A stretch of DNA of 64,000 nt from Molanna angustata. Lineage: Eukaryota > Arthropoda > Insecta > Trichoptera > Molannidae. Below are positions 9,093 to 20,983 of this stretch, piece after piece. The stretch's first letter is position 1; every line of letters begins with the position of its first letter. Below the pieces are notes generated by a model. It made no database searches and was not told where the DNA came from. It saw only the letters and a program-made list of their open reading frames with translations. The DNA is taken from positions 17,964,217-18,028,216 of the forward strand of contig OY754982.1 in NCBI GenBank assembly GCA_963576475.1, in the 5' to 3' direction. The translations under genes were made by a program, and so were the position numbers.

Positions 9093-10418
9093 TCACTCAT
9101 CCGCCCTGAACCAGCCTGATTGGCTAATAAATGTCATAATGTCTCCTATATCGGCAGACGCTATGTCAATCAGATCATTATAGAAGAAACTTCCCAAGGA
9201 CTTTCTTCTATTTCTAGAGAGAGCAGGACAGTGACAGAGGAAATGGACCACAGTCTCTTCCTCTTCTTCGTCTTGGCATGCTCTGCAGTAATCGTATGCC
9301 TCCAGCCCCAGCCTTCTGGCATGCTTACCTATGAGCCAGTGTCCCGTTAATACCGATACGATTCTGGCTAGTAAATCCCTTCTGAACGTGAGTAGTTCTC
9401 TGGTTCTTCCGAGGTCATATTTTGGCCATGTTTGCCTGGCAATGGAGCATGTGCTTTCTTCCAACCATCTCTGATTAGCACAGGCTGTCGTCGTCTCACT
9501 TACCCGAAGTTTACATGTTGCCATGGGGACTCCAGGTCTATGTTTGATTGTATCTGGAGATAGCAGGGTACCTGCTCTGGCGAGTTCATCTGTCCTGCAA
9601 TTCCTTGCTATATTGCTGTGACCCGGCACCCACATGATATGTAGATTGAACCGCCCCGCTGTATCGTTTAAGATTCTGCGACAGTTCAAGGCCACTCTAG
9701 AAGTTGTACTTACGCCCTTTAAGGCTCTAATAGCCGCTTGGCTGTCTGTGAGAATACGGACATCGCTGTTTGACACTGCGTTGCCTTGTATCCATTCTGC
9801 TGCTTCCTGAATTGCCAAGATTTCTGCTTGGAAAACACTACAGTGATCCGGCAACCTGAAAGAAATATTAATATTAAGTTGCTCTGAAAATACTCCTCCG
9901 CCCACCTTACCTTCCAGTTTTGACCCATCAGTGTAAACCACCTGGGCTTCACCATGACGGATCAGACTCTCCTTCCATATCTCCCTCAAGGGGATTTGGG
10001 TGGAGAATCTGTTCTCAAAGAATGGTTTGGGAATGACGTAGTCGATACCTTCCGATGGTTTTTTAAACTCCTGAAGAATTACGGAGTGCCCTATGTGTGT
10101 CTCCTTCCAGGGGTTAACACAATTCATTCTTATTGCGGCATTCGCTGCCATTTGCTTTCCTAGGAGGTCAAGCGGCATCAGATGCAGGATGGTGTCAAGG
10201 GCTTTTGATGGTGTAGTTCTCAGACAGCCAGTGGTTGTCACTTCTGCTAGTCTTTGAACTTTTGCCAGCTCTTTTAGGTGTACTCCCTTTTTCAGGGAAT
10301 GCCACCATACCACCACTCCATACATCATGATTGGCCTTATGACCGCCTTGTACATCCAGTGTGTCATCTTGGGGTGTAGTCCCCAACGTTTACCCACGAT
10401 TTTCCTACAGGTGTACAA
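9093..10418 (-). pseudogene. LINE ORF2 3' part: RNase H and Cys-rich tail
   Basis: A 441-codon frame. It starts with the end of the RT thumb (MYTCRKIVGKRWGLHPKM, YGVVVWW). RNase H follows at about residues 155-275, with YTDGSKLEGKVGGGVFS, an E in AEILAIQEA, LTDSQAAIRAL and VPGHSNIARN supplying the catalytic acidic residues. The C-terminus has a CRAC...HFLCHC zinc-like motif, then stops at 9093. An in-frame stop just upstream (near 10422) separates it from the rest of RT, so it is part of a broken ORF2. The frame's Met is only the first one after that stop. Confidence 0.9.
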
Positions 10419-10430
10419 TGCATTTGTGGC

Positions 10431-12802
10431 TTAACGTACTCTTTCCTGCATATTGGACCTCCAGCTCAGTTTTCTATCCAGGATCAGTCCCAGATATTTG
10501 GCTTGAGCTGAGATCTCTAGCGTCACCCCTTCTAGGGTTGGCAGCTCAAAGGTCGGGATTACCCGTTTATTTGTAAAAAGGACCAGCTCTGTTTTCTTTG
10601 GGTTTACTCCCAACCCATTATTATTACACCACTGAGCTATCCTATCTAGTGCTCTCTGTAAGATTGATGAGAGGATATTGGGGATCTTTCCGGACACCGC
10701 TACGGCGAGATCATCCGCATACGCGATAACCCCAACTCCAATATCGTCTAACTCTGTCAATAGGTCATTTAAGGCATTTTAATAATTTTCATAATTTTCC
10801 ATAAAATAGGTGATAGAACGCCCCCTTGGGGTGTTCCCTTCACCGGATATCTTTTGATCCTTGAGCCTCCTAGTTCTGAGTTTATGACTCTGTTTCTTAA
10901 CATATTGTTGATAAATTCTGTGAGCGATGTCTCGATCCCCAATTTCCTCAGGGATTGAGTCATCGCTTCATATTTGATGTTATTAAATGCTCCTTCTATG
11001 TCCAGAAAGGAGACCAGTGTGTATTCTTTGTACTTCATCGATTTCTCGATTCTGTGTATCAGGGTATGCAATGCTGTTTCTATAGATTTCCCCTTGCTGT
11101 ATGCGTGTTGAGACTCTGACCATTTTAATGGATTTATTTTACTTCCAATCCTGGTCTCTATGAGTCTCTCTAGCGTTTTTAGGACAAACGAGGATCAGGG
11201 CCGGATAAATCAGAACAATCCGGAACAAGAAGTCAGGGCGCATGTCTAAAAAGGGCGTTTAAAATCCTAAAATGTTAATTAAATAAATCAAAAATTCCCC
11301 AGGTATGGCACTCGGTTCTCTCTGCCTTCCCCGAAAGGGACACGGCGTGATGGTGTGTATGTTAAAATTCTGCGGTGTTAATATCTTGTCCGTCTATTAC
11401 CGTGTTATTCGTAAATCGTAAACATATACCTACCTACCAAATTCTAACAACACGTTTATGCTGCTCAACAGTCGATTCACACACACACACACGCATACAT
11501 AATCATTGTAATAATTTACTTGCGTGTAAAAATTATCTACATAATGAAGCCAGCGCCCCCCTATCTGAAATCGCCCGGGCGGTTCATAATGAATTTCATA
11601 TGAGATGGTAGCGGCATGTTTGAAAACATTCCAGATGCTACTCACCATAGTAACTTTAATTATACATTATACTAAGAACTCTTATTGCTTGTTAATGAAA
11701 CTACATAAGCCGTTTGAATATCCGGAACCTGTAAACAACCAATAGCAAGGTTTTCTAAAAAAGGGAAACAATGTTCTTTAGAAATGTTATGATAATTTCA
11801 GTGAAGTTTTCCCTTTCGACTTTAGCGACATACTTACTTATTTTCTTGATCTCGGTCGCCGACTCGTCACCTGACTCTTTCAATTATTCATATATTATTG
11901 TTTCTATCTCTCTCTTCTGTCTGATGTCAAGTGTTAACACGTGTCAATATTTTTTACGAGTCTAGTATAGACCATAGATTTTAATATATACCTATTACTA
12001 GATGGAATACTAGTCGGCAAAGTGTATCGAAATCAATGGGAGTTTTCGTGTGCTGTTTTGTGTAAAATTCATTGGCATACCTCGTTTTATTAATATTAAT
12101 TTATGTAGGTATTTATTATACCAAGAACTTATTTAGTGTTTTGTGTTAATTAGAATCGCGATTTGTTTTTTTATTTTAAGTTTGGTGTGATTTTAAATTT
12201 TTACTGGCATTTGATAGTTATATTGAGTTTTTTTTAATTAAAAATAGTTTTTATGACATTTTTAGTGTTAACATTAGTTATTAAGTTTAGTTTATTTACA
12301 TAATACTTGTGATAGTTAAAAGGACTTTTAAATTATATTTTACTTTAAAACGGTTTATGTGATGATCCAATACTTTAAAAATTGTAAGACCTAAGGTTTT
12401 AGTTTAAAATGCCTACTTCTCAGGATACGGTACATACATGAATAGGAATAGGTAGAATTATAATTTATTTTTGTTCTTTGGTTTATATTATGTAGATATA
12501 TTGATTTTTACTGTATAATATTGAATTATACTGCATGATATAATATTAAAATTCCAAAAATTTGGGAAGGAGAGGGGGGGAGGGGGGGGCGGTTTGAAAT
12601 ATATTGCTCTGGGCGCAAAAACACGTTTATCCGGCCCTGACAAGGATAGACTGATTGGTCTGAAATCCTTGGCTGTGTTATTGGATGTTCTTCCCCATTT
12701 GGGTATGAACACCACTTTTACTTCCCTCCATATCTTGGGGGTATAGCAGAGCTCTATACAAGCTTCGAAGATTGAATCCAACCAGGGTATGACAATCTTC
12801 AA
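10431..12802 (-). pseudogene. LINE ORF2 reverse transcriptase, broken and interrupted
   Basis: RT is spread over three pieces. 12648-12802 holds the fingers (WREVKVVFIPKWG, KDFRPISLS). 10769-11195 continues at the same residue after the hAT-like insertion (FVLKTLERLIE, FLDIEGAFN, KGTPQGGVLSPILW). 10431-10760 carries the catalytic YADD (IAYADDLAVAV). A small AT-rich indel near 10770-10800 shifts the frame between the PQGG and YADD boxes. Another frameshift near 12795-12810 separates RT from the endonuclease. The 1,444-bp insertion and its target copy lie between the first two pieces. Confidence 0.88.
11196..12639. mobile_element. Non-autonomous hAT-type transposon, 1,444 bp
   Basis: Terminal inverted repeats CAGGGCCGGATAAA lie at 11196-11209 and 12626-12639. 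The flanking 8-bp sequences ACGAGGAT (11188-11195) and ACAAGGAT (12640-12647) match at 7 of 8 positions, as expected for a hAT target duplication. Removing the element and one copy rejoins the LINE RT reading frame (RPISLS then FVLKTLE). The interior has no transposase. It contains a CA run near 11479, GC-rich subterminal stretches, and a G-run near 12572-12590. Confidence 0.9.
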
Positions 12803-14201
12803 TCTTCGAGGCCGCCTGCAGTTCAGCTGGAATTATACCATCCGGACCCGGCGACTTGTAAGGCTCAAATTCGTATATTGCCCAAGCAATCATTTCTTTA
12901 TTAAATAATTTACGGGTCTGCGCCCCCCTTCTCGGGTGACCAGCTTCCCTAGGCAAGTCCTGTTTACAACCAGGAAAATGCGTTTTTGTTAATAGCTCTA
13001 GTGTCTCGGAGCTACTTGAGGTCCAGCTGCCGTCATTTTTCTTAATGTATTCAGGCATCACTGGATCCGTAGCTAGGATTTTGCGAATCCTTTTTCTCTC
13101 TGGGATTGTTTCAATTTTTGTACAAAAGTTTTCCCAAGAGATTTTCTTTGTCGTTTTTACCTTACTTTTGAAAACTCTTTGACTAGCCTTATAGCTTTCC
13201 CAATCATTGGTTTTCTTGGCTAGGTTGAATAATTTGCGACATTCCCTTCTCAAGGTAATAATCTCTTCTGTCCACCATGGTGGTCTTTTTCTTCCCTTAG
13301 CCGTACGCACCGGGCACGATTCCCTGGTCGCTTGGTTACAAGCCTTGGTAAAGATCTCTGCCATGTCATCCAATTCCTCTGTTGTTGAGGGCATGGGTGG
13401 CGCTTCTGAAAGAAGTTCACTGAGGGCAGTGTTGTACTTATCCCATTGCGTATTTCTTCTATTCAAGTACATGACTTTGTCTGGCTTCTCAAGACTTAGA
13501 CTAAATTCAATGTACTGGTGATCAGAGAAGGAGTGATCTGCTGAGACTTTCCATTCTCTTACTAATTGGGCAGCATGCTCGTTGGCAATTGTTATGTCAA
13601 GAACTTCGCGCCTAATTGCTGTAATAAAAGTTGGGGTATCACCTGTGTTACATAATTCAATATTATTTGATAAAATATAATCAAAAAGTGACTCACCTCT
13701 TACATTTGTGTCCGTACTGCCCCAGACTGTGTGGTGTGCATGGGCGTCTGCACCTGTCACCACGGGTATCTTTTTTTCACCTGCTTTAGCGATGGCCTGC
13801 TGAAGGATACTCGGAGGGGGAAGTTCTTCATGATCATGTCCTAGGTAGGCGGAAATCAACCATATAATCTGGGATTGAAGTTCCACTGCCAGCACTGTGA
13901 TGTCCTCGTTGCAGAACTCTGATACCTTAAAGGCATTGAGCTCTTTCTTTATGAGAATACAAGATCTCGGTTTACCATTTTTATTAGTATAAAAGATCTT
14001 GTGATCTTTAGATTTTAGCCCAGCCACTAGGTTTTTAACGACCCATGGTTCTTGGACTAGAATAATGTCTTCTCCTTTTGCTAAGAGGCGAAGAAGTAAA
14101 GCGGCAGACGCCGCCTTCGAGTGGTGCAGATTAATCTGAACCACTCTCATACAGCAGTCTACCCTCCTCCCCCTCATCGCTCGAGATATTTGGACTCTCA
14201 A
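12678..14201 (-). pseudogene. LINE ORF2 5' part: AP endonuclease
   Basis: A 507-codon frame whose N-terminal half is an apurinic-type endonuclease: VVQINLHHSKAA, VQEPW, TGADAHAHHTVWGS and SDHQYIEFSL match the metal-binding and His/Asp boxes of LINE endonucleases. The linker contains PPWWTEEI and SPGPDGIIPAELQ, which lead into RT. The last 30 or so codons are out of frame because of an indel near 12795-12810. A second frame over 14131-14265 (Ser/Glu-rich, ending YESGSD) is the tail of ORF1, truncated at the insertion boundary. Confidence 0.9.
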
Positions 14202-14278
14202 GATCTATTGCACCCTCTTTTCTAAGTGCGCCAGATGTTGAGGCTTGGACTTGGATTAAATCAAAATCGGATAGGCAT

Positions 14279-15099
14279 ACTATATTATTTAATGTTCCAC
14301 TTGTTCTAATCATTTATCTTTTTGTCTATATGACAGAAATTATTTTGGTATTACAAATCTTTGTTTGGTTGTATTTATAATAAAGTTTTTAATATCCAAA
14401 ATCAACAGTTTGATTTGTGTTATTCTACTTTGGATTTTGTATGGATGTTCATATAAATGGATCTACAAATTTTAATTTACAAATGTATCAATATGAAGAT
14501 GACATGTGTGGAAATTATATATTTTTTGGCATTTTTGGTTGAGAATTTTATCATGATTTTTTAAATTTTATTTATTTATTTATCACACCATTTAAATATC
14601 GTCATTAAAAATAGATAACTGCTGCCCAACTAGGTATACCTGTTCTAGGGCTAGCGGTGTACATATTATTTTATTTGACAGGAGACATATAGGTTGTTCC
14701 TATTTGCATTTTTAAAAAGTATCTAAACAATATAAACTTAACTATTGTACACAGATTAAAAAATGGAATTGGAGTCATCATGATATATGCATATACATAC
14801 ATATTGTATATGTAGGTATCTTATAATTTTTATTTGTTAATTGGACAAATAATCTGAAATAGTATTACTTGGGAATACTGAACTGACAGAGCACATGTAG
14901 ATGTGATCCGTCAGTCATATCTTTATTCAATCGAGTCTCAGATCAAATCAAGACAGCACAAAATTTATAAAACAATTAGGATTTTTTTGCGAAAAAGAAA
15001 AGAAAAGATTAAAAAAATAATTATATAAATTATGACCTTTTACACTTTTATTTTTCTACTTGTTATTCTTTTGATTAAATAAGTACAAAACTTTTTCAG
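14279..15099. other. AT-rich sequence upstream of the first visible kinesin exon
   Basis: It ends in a 3' splice acceptor (TTTTTCAG, AG at 15098-15099), so at least its right part is intron. I see no coding exon here. The missing tail and stalk exons of the kinesin must lie elsewhere, presumably beyond the left repeat cluster. Confidence 0.6.
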
Positions 15100-18000
15100 G
15101 AAACATCCGTGTGATATTTAGGGTTAGGCCTGCCCTTGCTCCTGGTAGAGCTGTGGCAGCACTCAGTTTTCCCGATGTCTGTACAATAGAATTGGAACGT
15201 TTAGAACCCGGAGCACAAAGAAGACTTGCTAAACATGATTTTAAGGTAAATATTTTATTATTTTGTACTTGAATTGAATTATATTAAATTTCAGAGATAG
15301 TCATAAATTTTGTTATGCCTCGCTCGGCGGTGACTTGTCAAACGTGGAGATGATTCAGCCTGCATCACTGGGCGATGGAAATCGAAGAACGAAAGTACTG
15401 TTCAGTGGTGGAGTACCTGTAATTCGCCAACATGAGTACTAAGGGGTGGAGGAGACCCAGTGATGATTGGTGAGCACGACCCACTCGGCGGTAGCCCGCC
15501 ATGATGATGCGAAAGGTGCATCTGACGCTGCGCCTTGCGTGGATATCGAAGAACTGAAAGTACTACAGGCGTAGCGAAGGCTCCCTGTGATAGTATAGTG
15601 TTACCGTGGCACTGTCGGGAGGGAAACCCTCGCCGAAATTGACGGACCTCCACGATTGTGGTTGGACTCTTAGTGGTATGAAATATGCATGATAGTAGTT
15701 CTTGTTTCGTCCGGCGAGCAGCCGCTCCGGGGATGAACAGAACGCTTGTTTCTATAACTTTCCCTATGGAGTGGGGTAGGTGACTGCGACTTTCCTAAAT
15801 ATGCTTTACTAGTTTTTAGGCTCATTTATATTTTCAATGCACATGGCCATGCCATATTTTTTTAGAATAACTATTGGTTTTTAATCAGTATGTTATTAAA
15901 AGACAGTATATTAATTACAAATACTGATTAATATGTATATTTAACCTTATTTCATCATAAAACACATTGATTTTTGTTTTTGGTTTATGATGAACGTAAC
16001 TATATTTAACATGAAACTAAAATGTTCACTAAGTTTGACATGAAATTTCATTATGGTTGTGTTTTCAGTTTGATCGAGTATTTGGTCCTTCGAGCAGTCA
16101 GGAAGATGTGTGGGAGGAGGTTTCATGTCTTGTACAGAGTGCTTTGGATGGTTACAATGTGTGCATATTTGCATATGGTCAGACTGGATCAGGTAATATA
16201 TTATATTTCACAAACAGTCAGACTGGATCAGGTAATATATTATATTTCACAGTCAGACTGGATCAGGTAATATATTATATTTCACAAACAGTCAGACTGG
16301 ATCAGGTAATATATTATATTTCACAGTCAGACTGGATCAGGTAATATATTATATTTCACAGTCAGACTGGATCAGGTAATATATTATATTTCACAGTCTG
16401 ACTGGATCAGGTAATATATTATATTTCACAGTCATACTGGATCAGGTAATATATTATATTTTACAGTCCGACTGAATCAGGTAATATATTATATTTCACA
16501 GTCAGACTGGATCAGGTAATATATTATATTTCACTACCAGTCAGACTAGATCAGGTAATACCTATATTATATTTCACAGTCAGACTGGATCAGGTAATAT
16601 GTTATATTTCTCAAACAGATCAGGTAACATCTGTTTGTGAAATATAACATATTATATCTTTAACTAAATAAGCAGTTTCATAGCTTATAAATAATCAAAG
16701 AATTATGAAGAATCTGATAATTATAATTTAATTTACAAAAGAGCAACTAGTTTATTTACTTATTGTTGTTTTAGGAAAGACATTCACAATGGAAGGAACG
16801 GGGAATGCACCAGGAGTGATTCCCCGCAGCTGTACTATGCTCTTTCAATCTATAAAGCAACTTTCTAGATCAGGGTGAGTTTTTCTAATACAATTGTTAG
16901 GTAATATTATCTTTTTGTAGTATCTTTTTTTCAAATGTTTGTTGTTTTTTAATTTTACTCATTTATTGAACTAGTTTTTCATGAAATTTTCCTTGTACTT
17001 GAGTGAATTAATTTTTACTCTCCAATACCATCTCAATGTCTATCATTTAGACAAGTTATACAATATGTTTTGTCGTTTTTATTCCTACAGACAATTAACA
17101 TTTTAATATATTATGATATACAGATGGCAGTACAGCATTCATGTGTCCTTCTTGGAAATATACAATGAGCAGCTGTATGATCTGTTGCAGCCATCAAAAG
17201 ACCCCAAAGACTTGGATATCCGCATGGCTGACGCCAAAGGATCAGACGTTTATGTTACCAATTTGGCTGAACAAGTATGTAGGATTACATTATTTCATTG
17301 GAAATCAAATTTCTTAAAATGTTTAACATTGTGTTTCTAAAAAAATACCATAACTGTTTTCAACATTTCCTTAGTGTATAGTCGTCACACAACTTTAAAA
17401 TTCAGTATAAATTAACCTAAAAACAATTGTAAAAAATATCTTAATTTTACAGAATTATTGATAAAACTATATGTACATTCGGCCCCCGGTAATCAGACAA
17501 ATGTTTTAAAAAAAAAAAAAATTAATCCAGAAACCATCCCAGGCATACTCTCGATAATTCACCAAAGTTTCATTGCAATCGGATGAACGGTTTAGGAGCG
17601 CATTCAACACAAAGATACAAACATTCAAATTTATAATATAGATTCATTGAATACCAATATTAAAAAATTATATGTAAAGAAGATTATTTAAAAATTGATT
17701 GATTGACAAAAGATACAGAAAATTAGGAAAAAATAATAAAGTTGGATGTACTTTGATAATGCCACGTTGACACAGTCAGAGTATGCTCGGACCAGTGGAC
17801 TCGTATGAGTAAGCTTCATCCGAGTGTACACGGATAGCGGTTTACACACAAACTTTTTTACTCGGATTCAAAATCATAACTGCGACAGCTCTGTTGCTGT
17901 AAGGTGTTAGTTTTCATTTAACACACAAGCTTTTTAACTCGTTTTTAAGGTCATAAATATGGCACAGATAGATCTATTGCTGCAAGGTGTCGGAGTTGTT

Positions 18001-19793
18001 GCAGACACATTAATTAAAGAGATAGAAAACCACTACAAGGAAAAAAAATAAGCAACACAAAAAGAAAATTTGGACCCGTCAATGGATTTTAAGGCATACA
18101 AAGCAGAACGCATCAGAAAATTTCCTTCGTGAAGTACAAATGGCTCTGCCGCATTCCTTGCTTCTTTATTTTTATAATCTTTTGATTTAACGTTCCATAG
18201 AACTTCTTCCGCTTCGTATAATTCTAAAGATTTAGCGGTATCGCGCTCAGACCACTTTTTTTACCACGAGCTGACATATTTATGTTTGTTTTTTTGTCAT
18301 TTTGCCGCCATTTTGTTTGACTATTCCTATACGAGCTAACTCGGAACAATAGGACGTGGTTCGAGTCTACACGGATCGGACGCCGTCATCCGAGCGGGCT
18401 CGGATTACCGGTTGACATAATACGAGTGGCGTCCGAGTAGGTATCCGAGTGTGCTCGATCCGAGCGCACTCTGACTGTGTCAACGCGGCTTAAAAGAAAT
18501 AAAGGAATAGGTTTTATTAAAAGAAACCACATAATTTATTTCTACAAATTACATTTATTTTTCGTAATTAAATTACACTGTGTATAAACATTAAAAATCA
18601 CATCTCTTGGTCCACTATGAACAGTTTTGCTACTCATTTTATTCATTTGAATACTAGATAAAAATGTTTCCTAAATAACACCGATTTAACCATATACAAA
18701 GTGAACAAACTACTATTTTGACAATTATTCTACAGAATGACGGAACAAATTCATAATTTCAGTGTTGCCAGAGTGATAAAATTTTAGTTCATCAATAATT
18801 AATTTCTACTGTAATTATCCAGACTGTACATGTTTTTGTTTGTTTATTACAGCAAGTATTCTCGGCAGAAGAGATGCTGAGATTAGCAGCTCGAGCTCAA
18901 ATGCACCGTCAGACAGCCGCCACCTCAAGTAATGAGCGCTCCTCTCGCTCACATTCAGTGGCACGCATTCGTCTAGTGGGTAATCATGCGGGTCGTGCCC
19001 TCAGCCTTTCATCGCGTCTCTGCTTGGTGGATCTGGCTGGCAGTGAGAGCGCCAAGTCCTCGCAGAGGATCAACGAAACCAAGAACATAAACAAAAGCCT
19101 CTCTGAACTCGGAAAGGTTAGATATGAAATCAATATTGTTCAAGTTTAGACCACCATTATTTCATTTATTTAAATTCATGTACAATGGCAGGTTAATTGT
19201 AATGAGGCAATTCCTTCCAACCAACCAAACTATTAGGTAATTTAATATATATATTTTCTGAATAGAGTGAAAATTCTTATATGGGACTAAAATCAGTAAA
19301 GACACTATCGTTTGATAGTGGTTGTAAATATTTTAAAATTATATTTTTTAAATTATAGCGGTTCGAAAAAATCCAGTGGTCGTGATTTCATTCACCTATA
19401 GTACAGGCTTTTACGCTTAATTTAGGGAATGTATGAGGATGTATATCAAGGTCATATTCATTCTTTTAAAAAAAAAATTGAGTATTGTAACAATGTCGAT
19501 ACGCAATTATCTCCTCAAATAGTAAAGTTATGTTATATATATTTTTTTAGGTGATTCTTGCACTCCAGCAGAAACAGGACCACATTCCCTTCCGCAACAG
19601 CAAACTGACTCGCCTGCTGGAGCCCCAGTTGGGTGGAGCCGCCAAGGCTCTGTTGGTTGCGGCTGCCGCTCCCTACGACGATTGCTCTCACGAATCCCTC
19701 AGCACCTTGCGCTTCGCCACTCAGGTCGGACATTGTTCGACAGCTGCGGCCAGAAGGCACATCGCGCAAGCCAACACTTCAGCCAATGTTTAA
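15100..19793 (+). CDS. Kinesin-14 (Ncd/KIFC1-type C-terminal motor), 3' part
   Basis: A microtubule minus-end-directed motor of spindle and meiosis. Six exons with GT-AG borders and matching phases: 15100-15245, 16069-16192, 16775-16874, 17124-17274, 18853-19116, 19551-19793 (stop). Together they encode about 341 residues, a full motor domain. It begins [11 protein letters not shown], the neck/motor junction typical of kinesin-14. Later motifs are the P-loop GQTGSGKT (split by the second intron), [15 protein letters not shown], switch [10 protein letters not shown], switch II DLAGSE, and [10 protein letters not shown] and [13 protein letters not shown]. The protein ends about 20 residues after LRFATQV, as expected for a C-terminal motor. 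The tail and coiled-coil exons are not visible in the window. Introns carry several repeats, including an expanded copy of the P-loop donor site. Confidence 0.95.
15310..15800. other. GC-richer unidentified block in kinesin intron
   Basis: It stands out from the AT-rich intron by many CG dinucleotides and balanced composition. Two internal phrases recur in modified form (GAAGAACGAAAGTACT near 15383 and GAAGAACTGAAAGTACT near 15549). A minus-strand open frame of 83 codons (15402-15653) shows no domain. It is possibly the 5' region of a LINE or another transposon; I do not recognise it. Confidence 0.4.
16179..16620 (+). repeat. Tandem expansion of the P-loop exon end plus its 5' splice site
   Basis: About 12 copies of a 35-39-bp unit beginning GTCAGACTGGATCAG and continuing GTAATATATTATATTTCACA. 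The first copy is the real end of the exon coding GQTGSG together with its donor GT. The next 11 carry the same exon-end bases and a potential donor inside the intron. Some copies have single substitutions (CTGAATCAG, CTAGATCAG). A hairpin follows at 16595-16654. Confidence 0.95.
16595..16654. repeat. Hairpin at the end of the donor-site repeat
   Basis: Two 26-nt arms (16595-16620 and 16629-16654), almost perfectly complementary, around the loop CAGGTAAC. The left arm is the last repeat unit and the right arm is its inverted copy. Confidence 0.9.
17500..17645 (+). mobile_element. RTE-type LINE or SINE 3' end fragment
   Basis: The phrases TTTCATTGCAATCGGATGAA, CGGTTTAGGAGCGCATTCAA and ACAAACATTC resemble the common 3' terminus of insect RTE elements and the SINEs that use them. 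It lies inside a kinesin intron. There is no coding content. Confidence 0.55.
17757..18493. mobile_element. PIF/Harbinger-type deletion derivative, 731 bp
   Basis: Inverted termini GCC(A/G)CGTTGACACAGTCAG bound 17760-18490, with TAA on both sides (17757-17759 and 18491-18493). The plus strand near 18055-18145 reads as [11 protein letters not shown]...[11 protein letters not shown], like the start of a Harbinger transposase. The minus strand near 18150-18265 reads as [29 protein letters not shown] (shown here in pieces of the frame: [19 protein letters not shown]), like the Myb/SANT-type protein of the same superfamily. Both are remnants, so an internal deletion seems to have joined two gene ends. 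Confidence 0.75.
19165..19225 (-). mobile_element. SINE-body fragment in kinesin intron
   Basis: The phrase GAGGCAATTCCTTCCAACCA matches the conserved body seen at 25680-25770, 27785-27900 and 39900-40010. It is short and degraded. Confidence 0.4.
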
Positions 19794-20983
19794 TTTAGAT
19801 TATTATGACACACGACACATTGGACTAATTTAAATTTTGCATTTATTTGACCATTGATACGACGAGTGGTGGTTAGATAAACCTTTTAGGATTAGACGTA
19901 GTATTTATCGGAGAGAATTGCGAGTGTTTGATGAAATGCAATAATAGTTTGTGTGAATTGTGACAAATTTGTATTGTAAATTTTTTCTTATGTTTATATT
20001 ATAGGATATCACTACTAGAGAAAATAATTTATTTTATATACAACTTGATCCATTGGTTTTTGAATTTATAACTATCTTGTTTATTATTTGGTTTGAAACT
20101 TCTTTAAGAAATTAACCAATTGTTACAGAAAATAGTTTTAAAAAGTAAACAGGTTTTATATCTTCAATTTTACAGGAGACACTCGGTAATCTGACACCTG
20201 TCTAATTCGGCATCCCTGTTATCCGATATATCACTTCTGTGTGTATGTAGATGCAACAATACTTTTTTAATGCATGATTGAACAGGTTGCAACTTGTTCT
20301 TTCGATTTTATACTTATCACAGTTATCATAATTTGTCGGATAACAGGGTTGAAAATATTTCGAACCCCAAAGGGTCGGTGGCAGCACTCTATAATCCAAC
20401 AAATTAGATATTCCGATGCCATCATGCAAATTATTTGTCGGGTCTACTGCAGGGCTTGCTTACTCTTATTCTAAAATTGGTTATGGCCCGTGTTTTTTTT
20501 TATATTGTTCGCAATGAGAGGAGAGGCGTTACCATATAGGTCTTCCTTTGCTGACAATATTGGTACTAGTTTTGGAAGACCAGTCAGTTTGTATGAAGTG
20601 AGCTATCTGCACTACTATATAATTTGTGGTCTAATTTATTTATAAATTTTACCTAACATAACACGTCTTTTTATCAATGGATAGTGAAAAAAATACTGTT
20701 ATTACCTACCACATGCATATCAGTATCATACACTAACATACGGCAATGGGTTAGTTATGTTGAAGATTATTATTATTTATCAATTTATTGTGAAGCGTTT
20801 TAGATACCTTCTTGTATCATTATATGCACCCTACCTGAATTGAGTACTCACAGACTCGCATATATTAGTGTCTATTACAAAATTCTTCATAAATCAATAA
20901 ACACTACATTAACTGATAATTCCTAAAGTTTTTGTGTTGACAGAGTGGAAATCCATTTTAAAATTTACAAAAATAAGAACGCC
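19794..20983. other. Kinesin 3' UTR and downstream DNA
   Basis: AT-rich. AATAAA motifs occur (for example 20896-20901), but the true poly(A) site is unclear. 20165-20410 contains ACTCGGTAATCTGACACC and TCGGATAACAGGG phrases reminiscent of pogo/Tigger-type termini. No matching right terminus was found. Confidence 0.45.

Larger units (their letters stand above)
8982..14278 (-). mobile_element. 5'-truncated LINE (EN-RT-RNase H) with 13-bp target duplication
   Basis: A minus-strand non-LTR retrotransposon. Its oligo-A tail is the T-run at 8995-9007. The target duplication ATCGGATAGGCAT is at 8982-8994 and 14266-14278, so the inserted DNA is 8995-14265. About 3.8 kb remains once the nested hAT-like element (11196-12639) is removed. 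The order is the ORF1 tail, AP endonuclease, RT, RNase H and a Cys/His-rich end, as in I/LOA-group elements. The 5' end is cut inside ORF1. At least two frameshifts, one stop codon and the hAT insertion show that it is dead. Confidence 0.93.

Noticed and set aside
9120..10576. Plus-strand open frames across the LINE
   Set aside because: They are antisense to well-supported RNase H and RT frames.
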